A DNA stretch of 64,000 bases from Candidatus Protochlamydia naegleriophila (GCF_001499655.1 NZ_LN879502.1:992001-1056000); one strand, 5' to 3'; positions 1 to 8,367 are shown, counted from the stretch's first letter. Program-made: numbers and translations. Notes: a model not told the origin generated them from the letters alone.

Positions 1-136
1 AAGGGAGCTGCTCATTGATGAATTGGGTCACAGCTGTAAAGCAACGGTAGATCTTGGGAGTTTTGCAAGGCGTGCTGGGCGACGATTTGAATGGCTGAAG
101 AAGATGGAGAATCTGCTTGAGTTTACAACCGATTGA
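1..136 (+). CDS. C-terminal end of an unrecognised protein, cut by the window edge
   Basis: An open frame enters from the left edge (first full codon at base 2) and stops with TGA at 134-136, giving 44 C-terminal residues ending in RRFEWLKKMENLLEFTTD. Codon use resembles the neighbouring genes and the frame has no internal stop. It converges on rny, which lies on the other strand. The fragment is too short to recognise a family, and it could be a chance open frame. Confidence 0.35.
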   Translation, partial: RELLIDELGHSCKATVDLGSFARRAGRRFEWLKKMENLLEFTTD

Positions 137-185
137 GTTGATTGATGTCCAATTCCTCAAAATTTGATATACGGGCTACATCCAT
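123..185 (-). CDS. possible 20-codon ORF with a strong ribosome binding site
   Basis: On the minus strand an ATG at 185 is preceded by AAAAAGGAGG four to five bases upstream, the best Shine-Dalgarno match near this end of the window. It opens a 20-codon frame (MDVARISNFEELDINQLNRL) ending in TAA at 123-125. It lies 78 bases downstream of the rny stop and overlaps the end of the partial + strand frame. The AGGAGG is itself one arm of a palindrome (CCTCCTTT at 190-197, AAAGGAGG at 200-207), so it could be a hairpin and not a start signal. Function unknown; it may not be translated. Confidence 0.22.
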   Translation of the reverse strand: MDVARISNFEELDINQLNRL

Positions 186-263
186 GGTTCCTCCTTTTTA
201 AAGGAGGGTGAAACTTGGTTTTTCCGGCGAATCGACACCAGAAAAACCTGTGCTCATAGATTG

Positions 264-1823
264 TCAGACTGCGTATTCGACAACGCGCTTTTCGCGTATG
301 ACGGTGACTTTGATTTTGCCTGGATAGCTGAGCTCTTGTTCGATGCGCTTAGTTAAGTCGCGAGCTAGATTGATGACGCCTGCATCGTCGATCTGATCGG
401 GGAGGACGACAATGCGTATTTCACGTCCCGCTTGCATAGCATAGGCTTTGTCGACCCCGGCAAATTCTAAGGCGATGTCTTCGAGCTTTCTCAATCGCTT
501 GATGTACTCTTCAACAGCTTCGATGCGAGCTCCTTCTCGAGAGGCTGAAATGGCATCGGCTGCGCTGCAAAGATCGGCTTCAATGGTTAAAGGCGGCATT
601 TCATGGTGGTGACAGCCAATGCCATTGGCAACCTCTTTGCTTTCGCCAAATTTGAGGGCGAGGTCATGTCCGATGACGGCATGCGAACCTTCAATCTCAT
701 GGGTAACGGCTTTACCCATATCGTGCAAGAGTCCAATTCTTTTTGCTAAACGGATATCTAAGCCAAGCTCGGCTGCCATGAGGCCCATTAAATGGGAAAC
801 TTCCAACGAATGGTCTAGTACATTTTGTCCATAGCTATAGCGGAATTTAAGCTTGCCAAGCAAGTTGATGATTTCTGGATGCAAATTCATCGCTCCTGCG
901 CGAAGAGCCGCATCTTCCCCATACTGCTTGATTTGCTTGTGCACATTAATCGTCGCTTTTTCTACTACCTCTTCAATGCGCGTAGGATGAATGCGGCCAT
1001 CCTGCACGAGTTCCGTTAAGGCAGTCTTGGCTACATGCTTTCTTACAGGATCAAAGCCTGAGAGGACAACGGCTCCAGGGGTGTCGTCAATGATGAAGTT
1101 GATGCCGGTTTCTCGCTCCAGGGCGCGAATATTGCGTCCCTCCCGCCCGATGATGCGCCCTTTCATTTCCTCGTTTGGAATGGCTACGGTGCATACAGTA
1201 GATTCAGATGCGCACGAAACTGCTAAACGATTAATGGCGGTGGCAATAATGGTAGAGGCTTGTTTTCCAGCTTCTTCTTCTGCTTCTTTTTTGATGCGGC
1301 GAATGAGATTGGCAGCATCCGTTTTAACCTCGTTAGTCAGTCTTGATAGCAGCATTTCCTTGGCCTCAGACGAACTGAGACCCGAGGCTTTTTCCAAGAC
1401 GGCGACGAGTTTGGCATGCGTTTCAGTCGCCTGCCTTTTTTCTTCATCGACTTGTGCCTTGCGCCCGATTAAGACAGCCTCGCGCTTTTCAATGTCTGAA
1501 AGCTTTTTCTCGACGAGATTCATCCGGCTTTCGAGTTTATCTTCCCGCTGCTTGAGCCTCTCATCCTCGCGCTGAATTTTCTTCCGCTCTTGTTGCCAAA
1601 CTTGCTCAAGATCCCGTTGCTGCTCAACTTGTTTTTGTTTGATGCCAAGTTCGTTGAGCCTTCTCATCTCTGTGGCTTCTTGCTCTGCTCGGTTAATAAT
1701 GTCTACCGAAAGCCGCTTTACCCCGCCAAGGGCGAACCTGTGATAGGCCCAAAAGGCTAAAGCCCCTATAGCACTGCCAATCAGGAAGAGCAGGAGGTAA
1801 AGGGCTATTTGAGTTTCATTCAT
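264..1823 (-). CDS. rny: ribonuclease Y
   Basis: Membrane-anchored endoribonuclease that starts bulk mRNA decay. The 519 residues are normal for RNase Y and show the full order: an N-terminal membrane segment (about 5-27), a long charged coiled coil (about 40-150), a KH RNA-binding domain with GRIIGREGRNIR at 223-234, and an HD phosphohydrolase domain with the metal-binding His-Asp at 367-368 (GLLHDMGKAV). The C-terminal RNase Y region is intact to IREKRVVEYAV. The ATG start has AAGGA about eleven bases upstream. The gene stands alone; a 502-base gap separates it from the CBS-protein gene upstream on the same strand. No key residue appears to be missing. Confidence 0.96.
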   Translation of the reverse strand: MNETQIALYLLLFLIGSAIGALAFWAYHRFALGGVKRLSVDIINRAEQEATEMRRLNELGIKQKQVEQQRDLEQVWQQERKKIQREDERLKQREDKLESRMNLVEKKLSDIEKREAVLIGRKAQVDEEKRQATETHAKLVAVLEKASGLSSSEAKEMLLSRLTNEVKTDAANLIRRIKKEAEEEAGKQASTIIATAINRLAVSCASESTVCTVAIPNEEMKGRIIGREGRNIRALERETGINFIIDDTPGAVVLSGFDPVRKHVAKTALTELVQDGRIHPTRIEEVVEKATINVHKQIKQYGEDAALRAGAMNLHPEIINLLGKLKFRYSYGQNVLDHSLEVSHLMGLMAAELGLDIRLAKRIGLLHDMGKAVTHEIEGSHAVIGHDLALKFGESKEVANGIGCHHHEMPPLTIEADLCSAADAISASREGARIEAVEEYIKRLRKLEDIALEFAGVDKAYAMQAGREIRIVVLPDQIDDAGVINLARDLTKRIEQELSYPGKIKVTVIREKRVVEYAV

Positions 1824-2325
1824 TGGATTTTATGTCCTTTATAATCAATCTCTAATGTTTAAAAATAAACGGCTATGCTTTTTATATAAAAACTTGACTC
1901 AAGACTTGACTCAAGCAAGATAAATGCTGCCAAGCCTGGAGGCGAGGCAGCGTATTGCATCATCAACGATTTAATATTTTTTTGTCTGCGAATTATTCTG
2001 CTAGGTCAGCACTCTTATCCTGTGATCTGGAAATTCTGGTTCGTAAAATAAGTGCTTGAAACGCATTAAAAATTTTAAATCTCTGGCGTGCAAGAAGTTT
2101 GATGAAACGCTATGCGTTTAAAGCCGAGTTGGCTCAGCATAATCAATTTTGATTTCAAAATCTACTTGAAAAGGGTGGCGAAAATCACTTGAAAAGGGAG
2201 GGTGGGTATAAGATTAAATCAGTGTTTTTCTTTGGATATCAGAAGGCAAGATTAGGGAAAAAGAAGAGTTTCTGCATGCCTATTTTCGGATTCAAAACAG
2301 GCATGCAAGTTGAGGCTGTTAACGG
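1824..2325. other. intergenic region upstream of rny
   Basis: About 500 bases without a convincing gene. It should contain the rny promoter. Two short tandem motifs are visible: CTTGACTCAAGA repeated near 1892-1915, and ACTTGAAAAGGG twice near 2163-2198. A stretch near 2115-2140 (TTTAAAGCCGAGTTGGCTC) resembles one arm of the dispersed hairpin described at 3828-3895. The open frame at 2189-2488 is mostly the opposite strand of the CBS-protein gene and is not called. Confidence 0.5.
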
Positions 2326-3699
2326 TTACGATGAAAAGTCATCATTGTCTTCCGATTCGACATTAATTGGTTTAATGCGCAATTTTTCGACGCGGCGGTC
2401 ATTGGAGCGAACGACTTCCAGTTCGAAGGTCGGTTTAGTGAGCGTGAAGCCCTTGGCCGGGATCGTCCCTGTTTCATGGAAGATGTAGCCGCCTATGGTG
2501 TCATAGTCGCCATCCTGCGGAATTTCGATATTGAACTGCTCTTCAATATCAAAAATTGGCATGCGGGCATCCACTAGCCATCCTCCTTCTGGAAGGGCGA
2601 GGTAAAGGGCTTCTTCGCTCTCGTCGTACTCGTCGGCAATATCGCCTACAATTTCTTCTAAGATATCCTCAATGGTGACGATTCCTTCGGTTCCGCCATA
2701 TTCATCGACGATGATGGCTAAATGAACTTGTTTTTTGCGGAACTCTTGCAAGAGGTGGGAGATCTTTTTTGTTTCAGGCATGTAAAGGACGTTTTTGACT
2801 AAAGTCGAAATGGGCGCCTTTAAGATTTTCTGATCGTTGGTACGAGCGTATTCCATGTATTTGGCCAAAATGTCTTTGTACATTAAGACGCCGATAATAT
2901 TGTCGAGCGTGTGTTTGTAGACGGGGGTTCGGCTATAGCCTTCATTGTGCAGAAAAACAGCGGCTTCTTCCATCGTCGTATCGTGAGATAAACTAAAAAT
3001 ATCGACTCTTGGAACCATGACTTCGCGCGCAATGCGGTCCTTAAATGCCATGACGCTTTCGATCAGCTTTTTGTCGTGTGGATCGAGGGTTGCTGTGAAA
3101 TTAGATTCTTCGATGATTTCGATGATCTCTTGTTTAGCCTCGGGAGCTTTTTCTGAAAGCGGATTGAAGTAGATCGTTTTTGAAAAACAGTGAGAGAATT
3201 TTAAAAATAAAAAGGTGAGCGGAAAAATGGCGATCATGAAAAAGGAGGAGACGAGCGCGCATAGTTGAATGGATATTTCGGGGTAGCGGCTGCCTACAAT
3301 GCGAGCTAAGTAGTCTCCTACGATAAAAAACAAGAAAAAGAGGCTGACGAGGCAAAGCAATCCTGCGGGCCAATTGATGGAAAGAAAAGAGGTCTGTGTG
3401 ACAGGATCGGTGGCCCAGCTGACGAGTTTTAATTGTACGAGAATGGACAGGGAAAAAATGGCATAGGCAAAGCGTACAATGTTTTGAGCGAGGGTGCTTG
3501 CAAAAAAAAGTTCCTCAATTTCCTGATTGCGGAAAAATAAGGCGTGAAGGTAGCGATAGAAAAAAAGCTTGCCTGTCAATGAGAGCTGCTTTTTTGAGTC
3601 TCTTTTGTGAAGGCGTCTGAGGGCTGTATTGACAGCCGTTAAGCAAAATAAACCAATCAGTAACAATAACAAAATGGTTATAGAAAGATTAAGAGACAA
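2326..3699 (-). CDS. CorC/HlyC-type CBS-domain membrane protein
   Basis: Predicted membrane protein of the CNNM/CorC-HlyC family, usually linked to Mg2+/Co2+ handling; the old name haemolysin is misleading. Of 457 residues, four hydrophobic segments (about 5-25, 66-90, 108-135, 142-168) form a DUF21-like membrane part. Two CBS motifs follow: MVPRVDIFSL at about 228-275 and about 305-355 with VDEYGGTEGIVTIEDILEE, the most conserved family stretch. The C-terminal CorC_HlyC domain runs to about 445 (DYDTIGGYIF, then GFTL). The tail is acidic. A CBS protein sits beside YbeY in other chlamydiae, and the same association is kept here. The transported ion cannot be read from the sequence. Confidence 0.88.
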   Translation of the reverse strand: MSLNLSITILLLLLIGLFCLTAVNTALRRLHKRDSKKQLSLTGKLFFYRYLHALFFRNQEIEELFFASTLAQNIVRFAYAIFSLSILVQLKLVSWATDPVTQTSFLSINWPAGLLCLVSLFFLFFIVGDYLARIVGSRYPEISIQLCALVSSFFMIAIFPLTFLFLKFSHCFSKTIYFNPLSEKAPEAKQEIIEIIEESNFTATLDPHDKKLIESVMAFKDRIAREVMVPRVDIFSLSHDTTMEEAAVFLHNEGYSRTPVYKHTLDNIIGVLMYKDILAKYMEYARTNDQKILKAPISTLVKNVLYMPETKKISHLLQEFRKKQVHLAIIVDEYGGTEGIVTIEDILEEIVGDIADEYDESEEALYLALPEGGWLVDARMPIFDIEEQFNIEIPQDGDYDTIGGYIFHETGTIPAKGFTLTKPTFELEVVRSNDRRVEKLRIKPINVESEDNDDFSS

Positions 3700-3827
3700 A
3701 ATGGTTCTCCTGTTAGCGGATATCAGCGAAGCTTGGAAAGGGTGCTGGCCGTATCGTTCTCTTGTGATTGTATTAGAGCCTTTTTCGAATGGTATCTAAA
3801 AAATTCTTAGGCATCTGTACTTGGATT

Positions 3828-3897
3828 TAAAGCCAAGCTGCCTATGATGGTAGTCATACTCGGACCTATTCATAGATAGCAAGTTGGGCTTAAAGTG
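3828..3897. repeat. hairpin-forming dispersed element, copy A
   Basis: ATTTAAAGCCAAGCTGCCTA at about 3825-3844 pairs imperfectly with ATAGCAAGTTGGGCTTAAAG at about 3875-3894. Sequence and fold match the element upstream of leuS (13276-13327), which shares GATTTAAA, GCCTATGA and GATAGCAAGT-GGG. It lies between the CBS-protein gene and ybeY on the minus strand, where it could also act as a terminator or RNA-processing site. Confidence 0.5.
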
Positions 3898-3997
3898 ATT
3901 GTATCCGAGCTCGAGCTTCCACTCATTCTAATCCGTTCTTCTTATATAAAACATTTTAATTTTTAGAAAAACTTCTTTAGAGCTGGGATGGGTTCCC

Positions 3998-4450
3998 TTA
4001 TAAGGGTTTTAGGCAAAGATTGAGATCTTTGAGCCGATTCATATGCCTTTGCTCTGCTTGCCTCATTTCTCTTTGATCCTCTTCTTCAATGTCATCATAG
4101 CCCATTAAATGCAAAAGGCCATGAACAAGGTACAGAGTTGCTTCTTCGTAAGGGTCGAGATTATGAGCCTGCGCATAATGAATCGCAGTTTCAGGGCAGA
4201 TGAAAACATCACCTAGAACGCGATAAGGAGAATCATCCTCTTCATCTAATGGAAATGAGATGCAATCAGTGGTAGAACCGTCATCAAAGTATTCCAGATG
4301 TAAATTGGAAATCGTAGGAGTGTCGACAAAATACACGCTGACTTCGTCGCACGTGCGATTTTCCTCTTGCAAAACCTGCTCGACGAGTGGGTCTAGTTGG
4401 TCAAGGGAAAATTTTAATGACTCTTGTTGGTCAAAAACGTTAATAATCAC
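3998..4450 (-). CDS. ybeY: endoribonuclease YbeY (rRNA maturation factor)
   Basis: Zinc-dependent endoribonuclease involved in 16S rRNA 3'-end maturation and ribosome quality control. The length (150 residues) is normal. The family block is at 109-120, HGLLHLMGYDD, where YbeY normally has H-x3-H-x5-H. Here His110 and His114 are present, but the position of the third zinc ligand is Asp120. The upstream SFPLDE and LGDVFICPETA blocks are conserved. Two tiny conserved ORFs lie upstream and the CBS protein downstream on the same strand, as in other chlamydiae. The Asp could still bind metal, so activity is likely but not certain. Confidence 0.9.
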   Translation of the reverse strand: MIINVFDQQESLKFSLDQLDPLVEQVLQEENRTCDEVSVYFVDTPTISNLHLEYFDDGSTTDCISFPLDEEDDSPYRVLGDVFICPETAIHYAQAHNLDPYEEATLYLVHGLLHLMGYDDIEEEDQREMRQAEQRHMNRLKDLNLCLKPL

Positions 4451-4523
4451 GATGGAAAACGTTTGTTAGTAGAAAAAAAGATAGGAAAGTTCTAAAAACC
4501 ATTTTTCAGAACTTATACATATA

Positions 4524-4580
4524 CATTTTAAAGAGTGTCTGTCTAATGATTCGCAATCACTTTAAACACTCTTTAAAATG
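4524..4580 (-). terminator. 15-bp inverted repeat between the small basic protein gene and ybeY
   Basis: CATTTTAAAGAGTGT at 4524-4538 and ACACTCTTTAAAATG at 4566-4580 are perfect 15-base inverted arms around a 27-base loop. They lie just after the small basic protein stop in the direction of transcription. There is no U-run, so this could be a terminator, an mRNA-stabilising end or a processing site. Confidence 0.55.
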
Positions 4581-4619
4581 GAATAAAAAAGAAATATGTT
4601 GAATAGAGGAGGGAAGCTA

Positions 4620-4781
4620 TTATTGTAAGACAGGAGTCTTAGGAAGACCTGTAATACGTTTGTTTTCTGACTCTTTCCAACGGCCAATCTTTTTCAAAAC
4701 GTCAATTCTTTCAAAGCGCTTTAAAACGTTGCGCTTAGATGCAGTCTTACCTGCTTTACCAAAACTTGGATGTCTAGACAT
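4620..4781 (-). CDS. small basic protein of the TIGR04137 type (53 residues)
   Basis: Fifty-three residues starting MSRHPSFGKAGKTASKRNV, with a KRFERIDVLKKIGRW core and GLPKTPVL near the end. This matches the known pattern of the very small basic proteins shared by Chlamydiae, Verrucomicrobia and Planctomycetes (R-x-G-K, then R-NVLKR-ER, then G-LPK). Its size, charge and conservation suggest a ribosome-associated role, but the function is unknown. It lies between ybeY and another tiny basic ORF on the same strand; chlamydiae carry two small ORFs at this position. The reading is taken directly from the sequence. Confidence 0.8.
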   Translation of the reverse strand: MSRHPSFGKAGKTASKRNVLKRFERIDVLKKIGRWKESENKRITGLPKTPVLQ

Positions 4782-4817
4782 GTGTTAACCTTTCATTTCA
4801 GACTTAAAGCGTAAGCT

Positions 4818-4991
4818 TTATTTAATTTTAGGGATAAAAACGGCTGCAGCGAGATCGCCTTCAATGGCGTTAGCATGTGCTTTAAAACCATTAGGTAGAT
4901 TATCTTGAACTGGACCAGTTTTGATGCTAGGCTTACGATGCTTGCGAGGAAAACGATTGCGTCTTTCGCCTTGTTTACTCATACGAACCAT
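4818..4991 (-). CDS. conserved-looking small basic protein (57 residues)
   Basis: Fifty-seven residues starting MVRMSKQGERRNRFPRKHRK and ending AAAVFIPKIK, with a strongly basic N-terminal half. AAGGAG lies seven bases before the ATG at 4991; ATG 4982 is an alternative start. It sits 36 bases upstream of the TIGR04137-type gene on the same strand and is probably cotranscribed with it. Good codon structure, a proper ribosome binding site and its place in a chlamydial small-gene pair support a real gene. Function unknown; RNA or ribosome binding is a guess from charge. Confidence 0.68.
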   Translation of the reverse strand: MVRMSKQGERRNRFPRKHRKPSIKTGPVQDNLPNGFKAHANAIEGDLAAAVFIPKIK

Positions 4992-5298
4992 GTGAATTCT
5001 CCTTATAAATGCAAGCTATTAGTATAGAAAGATGGATGAAAATGTGCAAGCTTTTTTCGTGATTATGATAAGTTAATGGCAATGCTCACTCAAATGACTC
5101 TCTCATTTTATGACTCAACAACGAAATTTAAACCTATAACCCAAATTCATCAATTGAACTCTTGTAAAAATTACTTGAATATAGCGTTTGTAAAATTAAT
5201 TGTTAAAATGCTTTTGATAATTATATTTAAAATTAATTTTAAGTTTGATATTATACTTGTAATAATTTATAGATTTGTTTCACTTTATAGAGGATTTT
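4992..5298. other. AT-rich divergent intergenic region
   Basis: About 300 very AT-rich bases between the minus-strand small ORF and the plus-strand membrane/helical gene, so it must carry promoters for both directions. The open frame at 5076-5348 here is low-complexity and lacks a ribosome binding site, so it is not called. Confidence 0.5.
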
Positions 5299-6807
5299 AT
5301 GGCAATTCGCCACACATCAGACAGTTTGACTCGTTGCGATCCGAATAATTATTCAAATTTCTATGATGCGGGGAAGAGAGTTGATGTAAGGCAGGAGCCA
5401 GTCACGGCTACGCAACCGATCAATAAAGATACGCTTGAGATTTCGCGCGATCAGTTAAAGAAAGAAGCCTTGAATCGCCTGCGGCATACTTCGAAATACA
5501 TGATTTTCCAAACAGGGTTTATGCGTGTTGGAAAGTATCTTTTTTTAGCGGTCGCTTTTCCTCCTTATTTCGTTATCTATGGAATGCCAAAATGGATTTT
5601 GGTCCGTGGCTTGCCGGCTATCATGACGATTTGCACAACAGTAGCTGAGAAAGTTAAGCAGAAGGTTAAAAAGCGCATCGAAGTTGTTCAGCAAAAGGTC
5701 AGGCAGGCGGTTCTATCTATGCAGCAGCTTGTGCAGCGCCTGATTAGGCCGATTGTAAGGTTGGCCCTAGATATTGGGCAGGCTTTCCATCGCATGCGGC
5801 AGACCGCTCAGGTGTTTGTTAAACAGGTTTTAGTGCAGATTAAGAGCCGATTGAAGAAAATTAATCAGACAATGCAGCTATTTAAGCGCACTTCTGAGAG
5901 AGTGGGGCACTTGGGCAAGCGTTTGCAGGACCGGGTTCAAAATGGCAAGCGTGCAGTTCAAGAATGGGCAACGACGCAGCTCAATCACGTGAAGGCATCG
6001 TTTAATTGGATCGCGCAGATTCCTCAGTGGGGTGGAGTTCAATTGCAGCGCTTGAGCGGCCGCTTTGAGTCGGTCGGACAAAAGTGGAAGGGAAAATTCG
6101 AGGTTTCCAGTACGGCGGCTCGTAAAGGGACTGAATGGCTCGCAAAACAAGCTGAGCGCGGCAAGCAGGGGATTGCGAAGCTGTTGAATCCTCTGAGACG
6201 CATTTATCAGCAAGCATTGCAGCCTACATGGCGGCAGGCTTTTAGCTTTTTGCGCGGTCAAAGGCTGCGTTTCAAGGGGTTTTGCGGACAGAAGAAGCAG
6301 CGAGCATTGCAGCTTTTGCAGCAAGGGCAAGAAAAATTAAAGCAGGTGAGCTATCAAGAGACACTCGATTGGCTTTGCTCTACTTCGCGCTTTGCTAGCT
6401 GGCCAGCCTTTTTGCAGTTAATCATTCAAAAAGTTATGGGAAATAGCCTCTTTCAGCTTATTTTCAAAGGAAGTTTTAAGGCGGCAGCGTCTTGTTTAGT
6501 TGTCTTCTTAAAAGGATTTGGCTTCTTGATTAACAATGTGTCTCAGGTCTTTCAACTCTTTCGAAATGGGCTAAAGACTCTTTTTCATTCGATTCAGTCG
6601 GCAATTTCTTTAGGAACCCGCTTTGTGGCTAGGGGAATTGGCATCGGGAATAGTGGAATTAAAAAGGGCGTTTATGGATCGCTCTTATTCATGATCATGT
6701 TGAGCATAATTTGTGCATGGGGTTTTCAATTGCTCGGAGACTTGATGCAAAAGCTTTCTAAGGCCATTCCGTTCAAATCTACCAAAGTGGCCATGCAGGA
6801 TGAGTAA
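5299..6807 (+). CDS. large basic helical membrane-associated protein, unknown function
   Basis: The ATG at 5299 is chosen over an upstream in-frame start because TAGAGGA sits just before it; the product is 502 residues. A hydrophobic stretch lies at about 75-108 (KYLFLAVAFPPYFVIYGMP). It is followed by a very long Gln/Arg/Lys-rich amphipathic helical region (about 115-365), then hydrophobic segments near 375-415 and a clear C-terminal membrane segment at about 460-485. No family is recognised. The stop overlaps the start of the next gene by eight bases, so the two are likely cotranscribed. The layout (membrane ends with a basic helical rod between) suggests a membrane-tethered structural or host-interaction protein; this is inference. 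Confidence 0.75.
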   Translation: MAIRHTSDSLTRCDPNNYSNFYDAGKRVDVRQEPVTATQPINKDTLEISRDQLKKEALNRLRHTSKYMIFQTGFMRVGKYLFLAVAFPPYFVIYGMPKWILVRGLPAIMTICTTVAEKVKQKVKKRIEVVQQKVRQAVLSMQQLVQRLIRPIVRLALDIGQAFHRMRQTAQVFVKQVLVQIKSRLKKINQTMQLFKRTSERVGHLGKRLQDRVQNGKRAVQEWATTQLNHVKASFNWIAQIPQWGGVQLQRLSGRFESVGQKWKGKFEVSSTAARKGTEWLAKQAERGKQGIAKLLNPLRRIYQQALQPTWRQAFSFLRGQRLRFKGFCGQKKQRALQLLQQGQEKLKQVSYQETLDWLCSTSRFASWPAFLQLIIQKVMGNSLFQLIFKGSFKAAASCLVVFLKGFGFLINNVSQVFQLFRNGLKTLFHSIQSAISLGTRFVARGIGIGNSGIKKGVYGSLLFMIMLSIICAWGFQLLGDLMQKLSKAIPFKSTKVAMQDE

Positions 6808-7210
6808 GAAGGTTTTTTTTAGCATCCATTTATTCATGGTGCGCTTTATTGTGCTGTTGCTAACTATTTGTAGCCTAACGTATTTTTCTTATAGCGATCC
6901 CGCTAACCAGGAATCAGCAAGAAGTGAGCAGATTGGCGAGGCTGCCTTCGGGGTTCAATCGACGAGCTATCACCTTCCAAAAGTGCCCCAAAAGCCTATT
7001 TTCTGCCTGCTTTCTTCTTCTGTTAAACAGGGATTTATCTCTTTCAGCTATTTGAAGAAAATCCTGCTCGAATTTGATTTGGCCATTCCATTTCAAATGA
7101 ATGCGTCACTAGCTTTTCACTCGTCGCTATGGCAGCCATTCATATCCTATCAATTTCATCGGCTAAATGTTCTCTCTTCTCAGGCTCATCCTCCAACTCT
7201 GCCTCTTTAA
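6800..7210 (+). CDS. small protein with one N-terminal membrane segment, unknown
   Basis: One hundred thirty-six residues with a hydrophobic N-terminal segment at about 5-28 (signal anchor or uncleaved signal peptide) followed by a non-repetitive exported part. The ATG lies inside the last codons of the upstream helical gene (overlap 6800-6807), indicating translational coupling. No family is recognised. It is short and could be a lineage-specific partner of the upstream gene. Confidence 0.6.
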   Translation: MSKKVFFSIHLFMVRFIVLLLTICSLTYFSYSDPANQESARSEQIGEAAFGVQSTSYHLPKVPQKPIFCLLSSSVKQGFISFSYLKKILLEFDLAIPFQMNASLAFHSSLWQPFISYQFHRLNVLSSQAHPPTLPL

Positions 7211-7341
7211 ATTTTTATTTTTTTTGTGAATAGCCGCGTAAAAGCGCTATTCATTTCTTAAATGATTAGTAACTAATCTATTTGAGTGAAAACCCACATC
7301 CATTGAATTGTGGAATAATAATAAATTTTTTAAGGATAATG

Positions 7342-8187
7342 ATGAGTAGTTCAGTGAGTAATACAATAATAGAACAAACGCCTTATCAATCACCTCAAGA
7401 GGAGGTGAATGCGAATGAGTTTGTGATCGAGATGTCTTCTATCGACCAGATGACTGTCGAGGCGGCTAAAGAGCATTTTCAGGCTATTGTTCCCCATGTT
7501 AGCGATGAGGATGCTTTAAAGAGGCTTTGCGGTCTTTATCTTCCCTCCATGGAAGATCAAAACTTTCGTCGGATAGACCGGATCCGGTTGTGCTATTTGA
7601 GTACATTCAAAAAAGATGGTGAAAAGTCCCCATTTCTTGAAGAGCACATCGAGGTTTTTAAGGCTAGTCATCGAGAAGCGCGTCTGAATTTAGGTTGTTT
7701 GAAGTATGCCATTTTACCTTTTACGGTGATTTCATCTTCAAGCTTTATAGGCCTTTTGGGGACGACGAGCCTTTCAACGCTCAGAGTCGCGGCAATTTCT
7801 GGGACGGTAGGGGCAATAAGCTCTGTCGCTCTTAACATGCTTTCTTTATATATAACGGGAATTAATCCAACTCGTTCTAAAGATGCTGACAATGCCAAGC
7901 AATCGATGGTTCAAAGAGTGAAAGGGATATACGATGAATTGGCTAAAGAATTGATGGAGCTTAACCTTTCTTCTCCAGAAAGTGCAAAAGATTTGGCTAA
8001 TAAAATCGAGGTTCAGTTGCTTCGGGAAGCTGGGGAGCGAGATTACTTGGATAAAAATGATCTGGAAGATATTTTTGATCTTTTTCAAGATGCCATTCTT
8101 TACATTAGAAAGGAGCGAGAGTATCCTAGGAGCCATGATCTGAGAGGATATATGTACAATAATAGTTCCGATTCAACTTCATTATAA
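7342..8187 (+). CDS. protein with a paired hydrophobic (Inc-like) region, unknown
   Basis: Two hundred eighty-one residues from the ATG at 7342, chosen because AAGGA lies five bases before it; earlier in-frame starts have no such site. A soluble, acidic N-terminal part is followed by two hydrophobic segments close together (about 118-140 and 148-174), then a charged helical C-terminal part. Two close membrane segments resemble the bilobed hydrophobic domain of chlamydial inclusion membrane proteins, where the ends face the host cytosol. That assignment is inference from topology only. A hairpin terminator follows. Confidence 0.72.
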   Translation: MSSSVSNTIIEQTPYQSPQEEVNANEFVIEMSSIDQMTVEAAKEHFQAIVPHVSDEDALKRLCGLYLPSMEDQNFRRIDRIRLCYLSTFKKDGEKSPFLEEHIEVFKASHREARLNLGCLKYAILPFTVISSSSFIGLLGTTSLSTLRVAAISGTVGAISSVALNMLSLYITGINPTRSKDADNAKQSMVQRVKGIYDELAKELMELNLSSPESAKDLANKIEVQLLREAGERDYLDKNDLEDIFDLFQDAILYIRKEREYPRSHDLRGYMYNNSSDSTSL

Positions 8188-8204
8188 AGCCATTGCCTTG
8201 CTTA

Positions 8205-8244
8205 GAGGGTGTATAAATCACATGGATTTGATTTATATACCCTC
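8205..8244 (+). terminator. hairpin after the Inc-like gene
   Basis: GAGGGTGTATAAATC (8205-8219) pairs with GATTTATATACCCTC (8230-8244), 14 of 15 positions. The same sequence, partly decayed, appears upstream of leuS at 13172-13209, so this may be a copy of a dispersed element used as a terminator. Confidence 0.55.
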
Positions 8245-8367
8245 ATTTCCTGGATGACGTTTCTCAATCCAAGGCAAGGCTTGTTTTATTGTTTAAAATT
8301 AAAGTAAGTGTCTATATTTTTGATGGTTGAAGGCTGACTAGCAAATGCAGCATTTATGAGAGGAAAT

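Noticed and set aside
991-1575. 194-residue plus-strand open frame opposite rny
   Set aside because: It lies entirely inside the confirmed rny gene on the other strand, has a Ser/Arg-rich shadow composition and no ribosome binding site.
2189-2488. 99-residue plus-strand frame
   Set aside because: Its second half is the reverse of the CBS-protein gene and the first half is low-complexity; no support for translation.
5076-5348. 90-residue plus-strand frame upstream of the helical gene
   Set aside because: AT-rich sequence with Ile/Lys/Asn bias and no Shine-Dalgarno; it runs into the next gene's start.
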